A DNA stretch of 64,000 nucleotides. Origin: Bemisia tabaci. Taxonomy: Eukaryota > Arthropoda > Insecta > Hemiptera > Aleyrodidae. Both the position numbers and the translations under genes were made by a program. Under the pieces are notes generated by a model that searched no databases, was not told where the DNA came from, and saw only the letters and a program-made list of their open reading frames with translations. Within the stretch, counting starts at the first letter, position 1. The number at the start of each line of letters is the position of its first letter. The DNA is taken from the NCBI RefSeq assembly GCF_918797505.1, contig NC_092795.1, forward strand, positions 31,235,131 through 31,299,130, given 5' to 3'. Below, piece by piece: positions 44,240 through 55,554 of the stretch.

Positions 44240-44740
44240 TTTATTGGTTTTATTTTCTTCCCCTTCTCTTATCTTCTTCTTGTTTCTCTTATCTTCTTCT
44301 TGTTTCTCTTATCTTCTTCTTGTTTCTCTTATCTTCTTCTTGTTTCTCTTATCTTCTTTTCATTCTCGTTTTCCTCTTGTTTAGGTTCCTCTCCTTTTCT
44401 TCTTTCTCTAATCTTCTCATTTCTTCCTTTTCCTCCTTTCTCTTTTTACTTTCTATTTTTCTAATCTACTTTTTTTGTCTATTTATCCTCATTTAACACA
44501 TCTCATTCTTCGTTTTCCTCTCTACTCTTTTTCTTTTCTTCTTCTTGTTCATTTTTTCTTCCATTTTCTTATTTCTCTATATCTTTTCCGATGTTTCTTA
44601 TTTCCTTTTTCTTTTTCCTCTTCTTATGCTCTATTCCCTCTTCCTCTTCTTCCTATTTTCTTCCTCTTTTTCTCTTCTTCTCATACTTTTTTTTTCTTCT
44701 CCTCTCTCTGTTCATGCTCTTATAGTAATATCATTTCTAA
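44240..44740. repeat. Polypyrimidine tract (500 bp)
   Basis: Nearly all C and T on the sense strand of the gene. The Phe/Ser/Leu ORFs across it are composition artefacts. It can form H-DNA in principle. Confidence 0.88.
44261..44360 (+). repeat. 20-bp minisatellite, five units
   Basis: Unit TGTTTCTCTTATCTTCTTCT; three identical units at 44281-44340, with one variant unit on each side. Confidence 0.95.
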
Positions 44741-44780
44741 TTTTTTATTGAAAAAATTGAAGTAGACTGACGTGAAATTA

Positions 44781-45000
44781 GAGCAACCTTCCTGTTTGGT
44801 TAGGAGCTCTTACTTATGATTGCCTCGCATAGGCATGAGCGAGCCAATTCATAATGATAACTATTCGACCACGTGGGCGCTTGTGTTGCCTACACTGATA
44901 ATTGAAGGCAAACTGACAAGACGTTAAAGAGACCTCTTCCCATTTGGTGGAAAGCTCTAATTTGTATGCGCCTCGCGTGTGCGCGCCATTTCATAATGAC
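44781..45000 (+). repeat. Diverged direct repeat pair
   Basis: 44781-44860 (GAGCAACCTTCCTGTTTGGT...GCCTCGCATAGGCATGAGCG) and 44929-45000 (GAGACCTCTTCCCATTTGGT...GCGCCTCGCGTGTGCGCGCC) align with the same spacing and end with TTCATAATGA. Confidence 0.55.
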
Positions 45001-46067
45001 TTAAAAAATTTGATAATTTGTTAATCGCAATTAAGTTATTGACTTGCTGTTTGCTCTGAAATTCTTTGCAAATTGTGAATTTTCATTTAATGTTCGGTTC
45101 TTGGATACAGCATAACATCAAGTTGATGATACTTGTCTTTTTCTGGATTTTCAATCGGTCAATTTAAAAACTGGTTACGTTTGACCGCACTCAAGCGGTG
45201 CTGCGTTCTGCATTCCTCTGATTAGGCGCTCATCTAAAGATCCGAAATGGTGACTCAGGACTGCACTACACAGCGGTGTTCCGTCATAGAACACAAGACT
45301 GCTTAATTATATGAGATGCTTTAAAAAATTCAAAAGGTCAACTGTACTTAAGTGTTTTTTCCATAGTATAGGAGAATATAGGAGTCCCAGAATAGGAGTA
45401 CCAGAAATAGGAGTGACATCCTCTCTTAAATAAGAGGTTGTAAAATCAATTGTATTTACGCAGAATGTACACTATTTGTAGGTACATATATTGTTGTTTC
45501 AATCCCTCAACAGTTTATTTTGATGAGAGCCGTTCTCAAAGTTTAAATTCACATGTCGCGTTGTTTAATGAGGATGAAACGTTAACAAATTTTAAACTAT
45601 TACAAATTATGAAATCATTGGACACGTGTGAGTATACGTTCTCAAGTTCGTGGAAAAATCCGTATCCAATAATCTGCCTTAATATGTTTTGTAAGCTCGA
45701 GCTTCTTCGTAAGTAAATTCTTGAGAACCTTGCTATATCGGTATATTATAAATGGCAAACAGGAGCAATAAAATTATCAACGGCTGCATCAAACCACCAC
45801 TAAGTAAGGAACCTTCGCCAAAGATAAAATGAAATATTTTTAGAGAGAAAGAACTAAGAGGAGAAGAAGAAAAAATGAGGAATTAATATCGAATATTAAA
45901 CAGGAAAACAGCTGCTTCTCAAAGACTTCAAAGTTTCAACATTTACGGAGACCCCCGAACCTCCCTCCACATCTTCCATGCAATCACGGCCCTGCATAGG
46001 GGCCCCCGGCCGCCTGGTTTTCATCAGAGGCGCAAAGTATGTTTTACAAGCAATGCCCGTACATTTT

Positions 46068-46198
46068 TAGACTGCATTTTGCAAGAAGGAACCACCATTC
46101 TCAGCTATTTATGAACACCGATATGCAGATATATGATTTTATGGATATGCAAGATACAGTGGTTCCTTATCGCAAAATGTATAGTCTACCTTACAACC
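46068..46198. mobile_element. MITE, family N-like
   Basis: TAGACTGCATTTTGCAAGAA, GGAACCAC faces GTGGTTCCTTATCGCAAAAT, GTATAGTCTA. Confidence 0.7.
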
Positions 46199-46718
46199 CA
46201 ATCTCATGCGGCTAAAAGCTCCTGTAAGCAGAGAGCCACCAAAGCGCGCCAAAATTGGTTTGTTTTGTACCAACCATGAAACCTGGGTTACACGATCATA
46301 TTGAGGCTATCATATTAGCGGGGTCACTGCGCAATAGGTTTCCGCGCACCTATTAGAGATGAGTGTGTTAACAAAGTCCTGCGGCACACGGTAATTTGAT
46401 GGTATAGATATCTCTGATTGGTATTCGCAGAGCCAATCAGAACCCTGACCTCACTGAAATCGCCAAATCGATGGCTCATTGTCAGTCTTATCTTGTGACC
46501 CAGTTTTAACACTCTCTGCAAGAGATTTTGACACCTATTTTCAACAAGAGGCCTAATATTCTTTTCCTCTTTATTTTTACTCAGTCGGGAGGGATGAACC
46601 CAATGCAAGTTCATTCAGAGGCCACCATTACCCTCAATATGCCCTGTGTATGAATAGTGACCATAGGCATAATAAAAACATAGACAGATACGAGGAGGTA
46701 CGAATGACCCGAGAACTG

Positions 46719-46735
46719 CCCCCCCCCCCCCCCCC
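46719..46735. repeat. C homopolymer run
   Basis: Seventeen C within the GPCR intron. Confidence 0.85.
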
Positions 46736-46988
46736 GACGATTCTACGTGGTCACCTTGCAGAAAATGTAAACAGATGCAGAGGTATACACTTACACAGTG
46801 GCTGGCCTGCCCCTCGGACGTAGTATAATAACGTAAGGTTTCTCTTTCTTAAAAAAAAAAATTCCTAGGGGGTCATGCCTCCTGACTACCTCAAGGTCTA
46901 ACCCTCCAAAGCGCTTCGCGTCTCAAGTGTTATGCGTTATGCATAACTCTAAGATCCGCTCGCGGATGAAAACCAAGTTGTTTCAAAA

Positions 46989-47117
46989 TTGGACGTATTT
47001 CTGCCAAACGGCACTATGTGCATTATAATGTGAGCCCTGCTGTTATGCATATCTCCTTAGGGGTCTCAGGGCTCATGTCTTAATGCACATAGTTCCATTT
47101 GGCAGATATACGTCCAA
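46989..47117. mobile_element. Miniature MITE, family M, copy 2
   Basis: TTGGACGTATTTCTGCCAAA at the left and TTTGGCAGATATACGTCCAA at the right are near-perfect inverted repeats; ACTATGTGCATTA and TAATGCACATAGT form the inner arms. 129 bp. Confidence 0.88.
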
Positions 47118-47396
47118 TTAGCTTCCCTCGGGCGATAAAAAAGTATGTGCGCCGAAAACATTATTAATCAATAGATAAACACAATGACAGGTTTTTATCA
47201 AAAAGTTATTACCGGGTTTTTTCCAATGTTTATTCACTTTCCACTCGATTAGCTATTTATTCACATACTCTAAAAAATGATAAAATATAACACAATAAGA
47301 CTGTAAACAATTAGCAACTCCTCTTTTACTTATGACTAAGTTCACGAAATTTCTGAATAGTAATTATATCATTCTCTATTTTTTGTCTGTCTCCAG

Positions 47397-47508
47397 CTCA
47401 CAGGAGGATGCGAACCGTAACGAATTACTTCCTTGTCAATTTGAGCATAGCGGATTTAATGATGTCAATTTTTAACTGCACATTTAATTTCACCTACATG
47501 ATAAATAG
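47397..47508 (+). CDS. TkR86C-like: Tachykinin/natalisin-type GPCR, exon with TM2
   Basis: Acceptor TCTGTCTCCAG, donor GTATTA at 47509; entered in phase 1 and left in phase 2. It encodes intracellular loop 1 ([11 protein letters not shown]) and TM2, [20 protein letters not shown], with the conserved LxxAD aspartate (Asp 2.50) that coordinates sodium in family A receptors. [15 protein letters not shown] and the following MSIFNC..NFTYM are typical of arthropod tachykinin-related receptors. The split codon joins AG+T to give the Ser of NSNWQFG. Confidence 0.92.
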
Positions 47509-47583
47509 GTATTACATTTATTTAAAAAACTAACTTCACATTTACTTTGCAAAATACCTCAGTTTGTGTCATTGTGAGGTACA

Positions 47584-47706
47584 CCCAGAGACAAGAGACC
47601 CTCCACTGGCCTCTTGATGACAGGTGGAAGGTTTTACTTTTGGGGACTCAACACTTTCTTTAAGACAGTTATAAGGGAGCAACAATCATCACTCTCTTTC
47701 CGGCCT
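47584..47706 (+). mobile_element. Family T sequence, uninterrupted copy
   Basis: CAAGAGACCCTCCACTGGCC...AAGGGAGCAACAATCATCAC, CTCTCTTTCCGGC. It is the unoccupied relative of the locus into which E3 inserted; the target octamer corresponds to 47680-47687. Confidence 0.8.
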
Positions 47707-50352
47707 CTTTCTCTCTCTTTGAGGAAGATTCAATGATGATGGATTTCTCCATAACTTCTGAATTTTAGAAAATTTAAAAAAAAAAAAAAAAAAAAATAGC
47801 TCTGCTTATCACATCTGCCTGTGGTTGGTTCGATATTTGTTCATATAATTGATCGAGAGACACTTCAAGATAACTTCAAAAAAGGGTCCAGAGTGAATAA
47901 TAAAAAACTTTTTGTCTTCCGATTTGCGTTTTTCTCTCAGAACGTATTTTTGGTTGTTAGCTCAAAGTATATCTCGGTCTTTTATGCAAAAAATACTTTA
48001 CTAACTACGAAGTGATTCACAGTTGGGAATTTTCGGAAAATACCTCAAAGTCTTGACATTGCAAATTGATTGATTGACTATCGAATCGTTCTTTCTAAGT
48101 GCTTTAGAACCACCTTTCGCAAAGTAAGTAGTATGCATATGAGGAGCTTGGCGCTTTGAGGACATCAGGCGCATGAGTGTAGTTTTTGCTATATCAAAAA
48201 ATACTTGTTTCAGTATATAAACTTACATGGAGCCTTATGGTGGAGAGAAAATTCAAACTCACTTTTTGATGCATGAAAATTTGATATTAGTAGTGAATTT
48301 TTCACAGAAGACATTTTAAAGAGTCGTTTTAGTTGAAATCACGAGTATCTCAACTAATATTTTTCAAAAACTGCACTCATATGCGCCTTGTTCTCCATGC
48401 CCCTAATAACGTATCGGTGCGGATTTGTAATATTAATGATTATACACAGAAAATCTAATGATAAGCAACACCTCTTATTGAGAGAAGTTTAATTGTCCAC
48501 GATTCATAGTAATTTTGATCGCATGCACGATAAGAGTGCTTGAATGATAATTTGCGTTGAAACTTCAAGTTAATGAAATTATTTAGGAAAGGCTCTCCTA
48601 TTTTTACTTTTTAACTTGTAGTGGTTTATTTCCCAAAAGCTTTTTTCATCTCAATTAAGCCTTTTTGAAATGCACGTTCCAATACGTTGAAAAAGTGCGG
48701 ATAAGCTTAGACCCTGCTAATGATTCAAATTTCAATGACGTCCGTAGAAAAGAGACTGCAGTAACTGCAGTTATTTGCACGCGCCAGGAAACGGGAATAA
48801 TTTTCAAACGAGCATAATTGGGTGAGACTTCAGCTAGCTCTTGGCGGCTTTTAACCTCTTAGCCAGGTCTTTCCCCTAAAAAGGCCAGGCGAGATCTGCC
48901 ACCGGCGAATTGAACAAAAACTTTAGATCTGAAATAGAAATTTGAATTTTCTCTTTCTTTTATATTCTCCTTTATCTTACATCTTCCTTTTACAGTATAT
49001 TCTACGTATTTTCCTCTTTCATTACTGCAAGTCTTCCTTGCCTAGCAAGACTGTGCAGAGGAAAAAATTGTTTCCTCCAAAATGTTTAACAGTCGAAGTC
49101 TTAATAATCCAATTTTATCGAGCTGCCTTTTGAAAATGCTGTAAAAGCTGAAGGCCCGTTTGGTTCAATAATTTACATCATTCTTAATTTTTTATATCCA
49201 TCTGAATGAATCACATTTCCTATATTTTGTGGAACTTACGCGACACGACAGCGATCTTCGTCGAAATCGATTTTTCGATTTTGCTGCTAAATAATAAAGT
49301 CAAAATATTTCGCGGGTGACACAGCGGTTCTTTCGACAAACTCGCGGATACAAAGTTATTGATGGGCTCTGTGATGAAAACGACGCCAATTCCTGTCCCA
49401 ACTTATTTATCTAAAAATGCAATTTTTGACATAGACTTCAGAATCAATTAGTTAATGGCTTTTCCTGCTGAAGTCGAATATAAATCATCTGAGAGAAGTA
49501 AATTTTTGCTCGAGATAGTTTGCATCTCTGTGTCCCTTCACAATGTGTATTGAGAGCTATCGAATACCTCCCACTTCGGCTTAATTTAACTAGGTAGATA
49601 CGAAAAGAAGATTAGTATTCAGTAGAGTTTTATCTCCAACTTTATCAAACTGTTTTCAACATTACTAGGATGATTTGTAGGATAATTACATAATGAAATT
49701 TAAGGATCGGACTCAAAATTGCTATATTCATTCGATTTTGGAACTCAGAGAGTTTATGAGAAACCCTTTTCTTGCAAGATGTTACACTCCTGGCTCATTT
49801 ATATCCTTTTCAGATACTGTAAAAAAAAATAATAATAATTTTAAAAAAGTTACGGTATTGACGCAATATTTAGGTGTTAATATTATAAATAACTACTGTA
49901 ATCTCGTGAAGAACCTCTTTTAGATTGACTCTTATCATAATAAGTCGATATCTGGATAAGTCCACTTATATCCGCTCATTAGTAAGTAAACACGTTGTTT
50001 CTACGTAATGTTTACCAATGGAGGGAACGAAAATACACGGAGAAAACTCTCTGAATACAGTCCAAGAAAAGCCAACCTATTTAATCTCGTTACGGACAAA
50101 TTAGACGAACTAACCGGGAGGAACCTATAACTGCATTTAGCGTTGCCTAATTTTCTTCCATATTTTACTTTTTCAACAGAGAAATAAAGTACATAACGCC
50201 TTGAACTTCCCATATGGATACCCTAGATTATGAGAAATATACGTACATAAATTTAAGTTTTAGCGTTGCTGAATTTTCTGTTTAAGAATCAAATATACGA
50301 GAGAAAATTAAGCAATATCTGACGTGCGGTTAGGCTAATTCCGGTTCCGTCA

Positions 50353-50495
50353 AATTGAACTACATTTTGCAACTAAGAACTACAATGTGGCTCATCCGTA
50401 GAAACACTTTTGTACATGGGGAAACTAATAAAACATACGCTGTTTCTGAACTAAGCCAGATATTGTAGTTTCAACTTTCAAAATGAAGTCCAATT
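50353..50495. mobile_element. Short MITE, family O, copy 2
   Basis: AATTGAACTACATTTTGCAA faces TTTCAAAATGAAGTCCAATT; similar to 25278-25422. Confidence 0.65.
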
Positions 50496-51088
50496 AACCT
50501 TCAGATTGCTAAATCCCTTCCTAATTATGGAGTAATACCATGACTGGTGCCTCTCTATCGTCCATCGTTGAGTTGAATCCTTAAAGGGTATTGCGTGGGA
50601 TGAAGGAGTTTAATGACATTTTTGTGTTTTCGAGACTTATATACTCTTGAGGTTGAAGAATGGAATGAGCTTTTACTGTACGAATGAACGGCATATTGCA
50701 ATGAAGAACCAGTATTTTTGGCTCATCTATAAAAACTCCTATCTAGCTACGGAAATTAACGGCTTGTACGGCGTTTTTATCACATTTTGAGATCCAAACG
50801 ATTCCTTGAGCTCAAATATTGAAGCAAAAAATGAGCTCAATATTCAACTTCTTTGCAATGTGCGCTTTACGACATATTTTACTTGAAATTACGCGAATGG
50901 CTTGATTCGTTTTTCGTAGTGTTTTCTTCTTTTTCTTCCCGCCAATTCATTCGCGATGCCCTTTCAGTAGGTATACGGTCACCATACGGCGTCCTGTTAT
51001 AATAAATCAGCTGCTGTCAAAAAGTACAGTTCACTTACATTTGAGACATTGTAGAGATGGTATCCTTGCCTTCCTTTGAAGAGACCAA

Positions 51089-52043
51089 CCCTGGTAAAAA
51101 TTGGCGATAAGAGCTGCGTTTCAAAATACCATAGGAATTCATATAGCTGGCTAAAGAAGGCTACAGAAAATCATATAGCTGGCTGTAGAATGCGGAGAAA
51201 ATCATACGGCCGGGCTATACGAAGTGATACAAAATTATACAGCCGGGCTATAGTTCCTATCGCCGGGCCTTAAACTTTATCGCCTGGCTGTTGCTTTTTC
51301 GCCATCGATTATAAAAGGCTATAAGAAATTGTGTAGAAATTCGTGTGCTTTGGAAATCATTAATTTGATACGGAGCCACCTTAATATTTACAAAACACAC
51401 ATTATATTTTCCTTTAATACATATTTGTTTTCATCAATTAAAATGAGAATAATCCATACAGGATGTGCAAACATTTCAAAATCATGAGTTGAATAACAAT
51501 GGCTCCGCCAGATTAAATATTAGAGCCTAGCGGCGGCGACGCACTGGCGCCTACAAACCTAACAGGGATACTTCACGCATTGCGCAACGCGTGAAGTATC
51601 CCTGTTAGGTTTGTAGGCGCCAATGCGTGTTTCGCGCTGGCTGCCCGCCTGCCGCGCCGCGCGCCGCGCCGCAGCGTACCACGGCGCTTGAAGCAACTGT
51701 TTCACACCAGAGGTATTGCACGGTATCATACGAAACTGAAGGCGCTCTAATATATTAGGAATGACAGGCATCCATCGAAACATACGGAGCTTTCCTCGCA
51801 AAATAAATCAAGATGCTACGGCCCCAAAAGAGAGCAGTAGTCCAAAAACTCACTAAGTCCTAGCATCCGTAATTAGTAACGTTTAGCATACACTTTATCG
51901 CCTGGCTGTTGCTTAGTCGCCATCGGCTATAAAAAGCTATAAGAAATTGTGTAGCCGGCTATAGAAGCTATTGGAAATCTTACAGCCGGCTGTAGGTCTA
52001 TGGTATTTTGGAACACAGAGTCTACTGCCAATTTTCTACAGGG
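51089..52043 (-). mobile_element. TIR element, family F, copy 2
   Basis: Tips CCCTGGTAAAAATTGGCGAT and GCCAATTTTCTACAGGG. Reverse of F1 and about 240 bp longer because of extra subterminal repeats of the ATAGCTGGCTA/CATACGGCCGGGCTATA type. It carries the same hairpin at 51540-51627. No transposase. Confidence 0.9.
51540..51627. repeat. 88-bp palindrome inside F2
   Basis: CGCACTGGCGCCTACAAACC, AACAGGGATACTTCACGC around TTGCGCAA, then the mirrored arm ending AGGCGCCAATGCG. One or two mismatches only, as in F1. Confidence 0.92.
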
Positions 52044-52327
52044 AATAAGTGCATCAGTCCTCATATTTATACGAATAATATATATCGTACTTTTACTTGT
52101 GAGTTCATTGTGTTCAGATATCATGCACTTTATATATAATTTTATTTTGTCAAATCACATCGTAAAAAGGAAGAAAAAACGCACGTCAGGCAGACTTGAG
52201 TAATTTTAAAGCCTGGGCATATCATCCCTCATTAACTTAGAAAGTGACGCCATTTTCCAGGACATATAATGCATTCGTACAAATCTCGCTCGATCCCAGA
52301 TGCCTACATGAGAATCAATTGTTTCAG

Positions 52328-52429
52328 TAATTGGCAATTTGGAGAGAGCTACTGTAAAGTCAATAACTACATCGGTATTGTGGTCGTTGCAGCTAGCGTT
52401 TTCACTTTAACTGGAATTTCCGTCGATCG
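52328..52429 (+). CDS. TkR86C-like: Tachykinin/natalisin-type GPCR, exon with TM3
   Basis: Acceptor TTGTTTCAG, donor GTAAGC at 52430; entered and left in phase 2. It encodes extracellular loop 1 (NWQFGESYC), whose Cys 3.25 forms the conserved disulfide with ECL2, and TM3 (IGIVVVAASVFTLTGISVDR). The DRY motif is split across this and the next exon: D is here, R spans the junction, and Y begins the next exon. The W-x-FG-x-x-YC motif and VFTL..IS.DR are standard for neurokinin-type receptors. The longer open frame on the minus strand here is not a gene. Confidence 0.92.
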
Positions 52430-53618
52430 GTAAGCATCCCTCTACGTCATTTTTAACAAATAAATAATCAGTTTCCTGCGAGGCCACGGAACAAAATTAA
52501 AAAAATAATATAAAAGTAGGTAATAAAAAATCTTAATAATGTGTACCTAAGAAGGAAAATAAACAAATTCCTGAGTCTCCGATTAATTAAATATATCGAT
52601 ACATTGAAGATCGATCTTGAAATTTTCAATGTTACATACATCATTTCCACAGGTAGCATTTATTTGACATTCAAAGTCAATCGACGCTCGTCTATAGAAA
52701 AATGCCCAAATTTGACTTTTTACCGCCCCTAAGTAATTACGAGTAGTATTTTGCCCTTTTCGTGATAGTTCAAAGTCAAATATATGAGGAATGCTTGGGG
52801 GCCGGTCCCGGTATTTTGTCTAATAATGATGTCCCTTTTAAGGAAGTTTGACCTATTTCTCTTAAAACCTCAACTGACAGTATTTACATTACCGGGCAGT
52901 TGTCACTCTAAAGGAATAGAAGATAAAAATTGTAATTTCCAGGCTTCGAACTTTCCTTGTATTACATGGTATTTATAAGAGTGGGGGCGGAGGGGAGGAA
53001 GTTTTATGAGTTCTTGTACCTGTCCATGCAACGACCACAAAATGATATCATATAATTTTCACCCCAATGTTTTCCGATAACCTATTCCCCAATCGCCGCT
53101 TACCTGCGCTCTCAATACAAGTTGAACAGCGATCAATTTATTCCAGACAATTTTCGTTGGACAAAGAAGCTTATTTCGTGGCAATAAAAGAGAATAATGC
53201 GACAATTTAACGGGATATTCAAAAAAAATGATGGCTAAATGTCCCGAGCACAAAGGGCCAGTATGAAACCGCATTTAGGGCCTAAAATTGAGAAAATAGA
53301 GCTTATTAGTTTGGCAAGAGCGTTTGAAGTCGCTATAAAAACCTCTGCGTTCATAGAACTGAAAGAGTAGAAGCCTTTGAGGGCTGGCTTTTATTTATTA
53401 CATGCATGAAAGTCATGTTCGCAAAATATTTTCCGCAAACGTGTGCCTACCCTTACTGGGCAGGAGTAAGAGCCCCATAAATTCACATTCCTTAAACGCT
53501 TGCACACGTTTCTCTGACACCCCTACTTTTGCGCTTCACTGTAAAAGCATTTCCGCATTGTTCTTGTTCTTCGCTCGAGTGACTAATGTTCGTTTATTAT
53601 TTTTTTTTATTAATGCAG
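52430..53618 (+). other. GPCR intron between TM3 and TM4 exons
   Basis: 1.2 kb, AT-rich. No repeat partner or extra exon recognised. Confidence 0.75.
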
Positions 53619-53753
53619 TTATATCGCGATAGTTCGTCCCTTAAAACCACGGACGACCCGACGTTGCGCCCGCATAGTCTTGGGAATAATTTGGACTGCT
53701 AGTCTCTTGCTCGGCTTGCCAAGCTTCATTTACTCAACGACTAAAGTTTACAG
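53619..53753 (+). CDS. TkR86C-like: Tachykinin/natalisin-type GPCR, exon with TM4
   Basis: Acceptor TTAATGCAG, donor GTAAGA at 53754; entered and left in phase 2. It encodes YIAIVRPLKPRTTRRCARIV (end of the DRY motif and intracellular loop 2, the G-protein contact) and TM4, VLGIIWTASLLLGLPSFIYS, with Trp 4.50 and the following Pro. The sequence ends at KVYR in extracellular loop 2. The R-x-R-x-x-RR pattern in loop 2 is like insect TkR86C and TkR99D. Confidence 0.92.
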
Positions 53754-54792
53754 GTAAGAATAAAATAAAAAAAATAATAAAAAAAGTCAAAAGCTTATCA
53801 CAGTTCTTCTTCGGAATGAAGTGCAGATGTCAATCGTTGAAGGATTTTTCCCAGTCTCTCTTTCACAACTGTGAAGGACACAAGGCCGATAGAACTTTTT
53901 TGTTATCTGACCACGAAAGCATTTTCGTCCACAAAAGTGAGAGGAAACATTCATTACTTTAGAGGAACGAAAAATGTCTCTATTTTGTATGGTGATAATT
54001 GAATCAGTGAGAACGAAAACACACCAACTCGGTAACTCAAAAATGCTCGATTTTCACTAAGGACAGACAATTATCATAAAGGTCATTGAAGTTACCATAC
54101 CTGTTCCAACTTGGACATTTAAAGTTTCCTTATGTATTTGCTTTTAGGCACCAAAAATCTTTTTCTTAGACTAAATTCTTCACCTTATATGTAGTTTTGT
54201 GTGTGTCTTAATTATTTTCCATTTTTCGAGTTGGTATGTTTTCGTTCTCACTGATTCAATTGGTTCTTGTTTTACTTGGTGATGGAAATTTGGACGGCAG
54301 CTATTTAAACAATGAAGCTTTTTCTTTTAAAGCATTGTTACAATGTGAAGATCACATGCACCTACAGCAGTTAATATAATATACTCATGTAAATATAACA
54401 CTTTTTTTTCTCCTTTTGTCAACAATACCTAGAAAAATTTCCGGCCATTTCTGGAATCGCATATTTGTAAAATAAAAATATTGCGATTACAGGTATTATT
54501 TTTTCAATCCCTATAAAACATGGAACTGATGCCACGTACTAAACAAAAAATGCGAGAGGAGTGTTGCAGGTTTTCAATAACGTATTTAATTATTATAAAA
54601 CCAATTTGTCATACTCAAAATATTTGATGATGAATTTATAGAATGTTTTGGTTACTATGAAACCAGTTTGATAAAGAGTTTTAAGTGTAGAGTCAGACCA
54701 ATAAGTAGGAATAGTATTTCATGCGAGGCTAATATAGAGATCTTCAGATTTCATAAGATGATATCCATAGAATTATTCGTTCTGTTTTGCAG
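53754..54792 (+). other. GPCR intron carrying MITE J2
   Basis: 1.0 kb; MITE J2 occupies 54001-54257. No further exon recognised. Confidence 0.75.
54001..54257. mobile_element. MITE, family J, copy 2
   Basis: GAATCAGTGAGAACGAAAAC and GTTTTCGTTCTCACTGATTC are perfect 20-bp inverted tips. AATT flanks it on both sides. It is a sister to J1 in the Cad96Ca intron. Confidence 0.88.
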
Positions 54793-54870
54793 TTGGAGAA
54801 ATGAAACGATCATCCATTGCATCCTAAATTGGCCTGATGGCCTTCCGATGGATTCAACGTACGACTATTT
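54793..54870 (+). CDS. TkR86C-like: Tachykinin/natalisin-type GPCR, exon for extracellular loop 2
   Basis: A 78-nt exon, acceptor TTTTGCAG, donor GTAAGT at 54871; entered and left in phase 2. It encodes SWRNETIIHCILNWPDGLPM then DSTYDYL. The Cys of IIHC is the expected disulfide partner of Cys 3.25, and C...WPDG is the ECL2 signature of tachykinin receptors. NET is an N-glycosylation sequon. It precedes TM5 directly. Confidence 0.9.
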
Positions 54871-55403
54871 GTAAGTATTCAACAACTTTAACGTGCTTTT
54901 CTCTTGTCTTTCTCTGCGCGAAAGTAATTTTGACATTGCAATGCTCAAAATCACAAATTGATGATACTCCCTTAACCGTCGAGAAATTTAACTTTTGCGA
55001 TTTTTGAACTTTTAAAACTACGTTGCAAACGTGTTACGTTACTCATGGTTGATGGAAAGAAGCCCCATTCCTCCTAAATTAAAGGGATCCAAGTGCAGGA
55101 TAAAGTTCTCTAATATAAATCACTGATAATACGAACAAATGCGATAATTCTGCCTCTCTATAAAGCTCAGTTCTGACATACATTTTTCCGGGCTCTCTTC
55201 GGCGAGAAAATCGTCCGAAAGAGTTCGTAAAGTACAAAGGGGAAAAAACTCCAAACGCAATAAATTAGATTTTGCCGTCCTCGCCAACTAAAGGGATCTT
55301 CTAATTCATTTTAGCATTACTGGCATTTAAGATAATAGTGGCCTTCAAAAAGTTCCCTAAACAACAACGACAACAACAATTAATTAGTGTGTTCTATTTG
55401 CAG

Positions 55404-55554
55404 ATACAATGTAATAATTTTTATCCTAACGTATATAATTCCAATGTCAGCGATGATATTATGCTATTCTGCGATGGGGAAAGCACTTTGGGGAAGTAAA
55501 GCAATCGGAGAATTAACGCAAAGACAGCAAGATTCTATTCAATCTAAGAAAAAG
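55404..55554 (+). CDS. TkR86C-like: Tachykinin/natalisin-type GPCR, exon with TM5 and intracellular loop 3
   Basis: Acceptor CTATTTGCAG, donor GTAATA at 55555; entered in phase 2 and left in phase 0. TM5 is YNVIIFILTYIIPMSAMILC with Pro 5.50, then YSAMGKALWGSKAIGELTQR and QQDSIQSKKK. The LWGSKxIGExTxRQ block in intracellular loop 3 is a hallmark of insect TkR86C/TkR99D receptors and the strongest family marker in this gene. The 532-bp intron before it is repeat-poor. Confidence 0.94.

Larger units (their letters stand above)
42819..47396 (+). other. GPCR intron after the TM1 exon
   Basis: 4.6 kb. It contains the polypyrimidine region 44240-44740, a 150-bp-spaced direct repeat pair (44781-44860, 44929-45000), an N-type MITE (46068-46198), a run of 17 C (46719-46735) and MITE M2 (46989-47117). 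Confidence 0.8.
47509..52327 (+). other. GPCR intron after the TM2 exon
   Basis: 4.8 kb, the longest undisturbed stretch being 47797-50352. It contains T2 (47584-47706), an A run (47776-47796), MITE O2 (50353-50495) and element F2 (51089-52043). Confidence 0.8.

Noticed and set aside
44098..44765. Phe/Ser/Leu-rich ORFs resembling membrane proteins
   Set aside because: Direct product of the polypyrimidine tract inside a GPCR intron.
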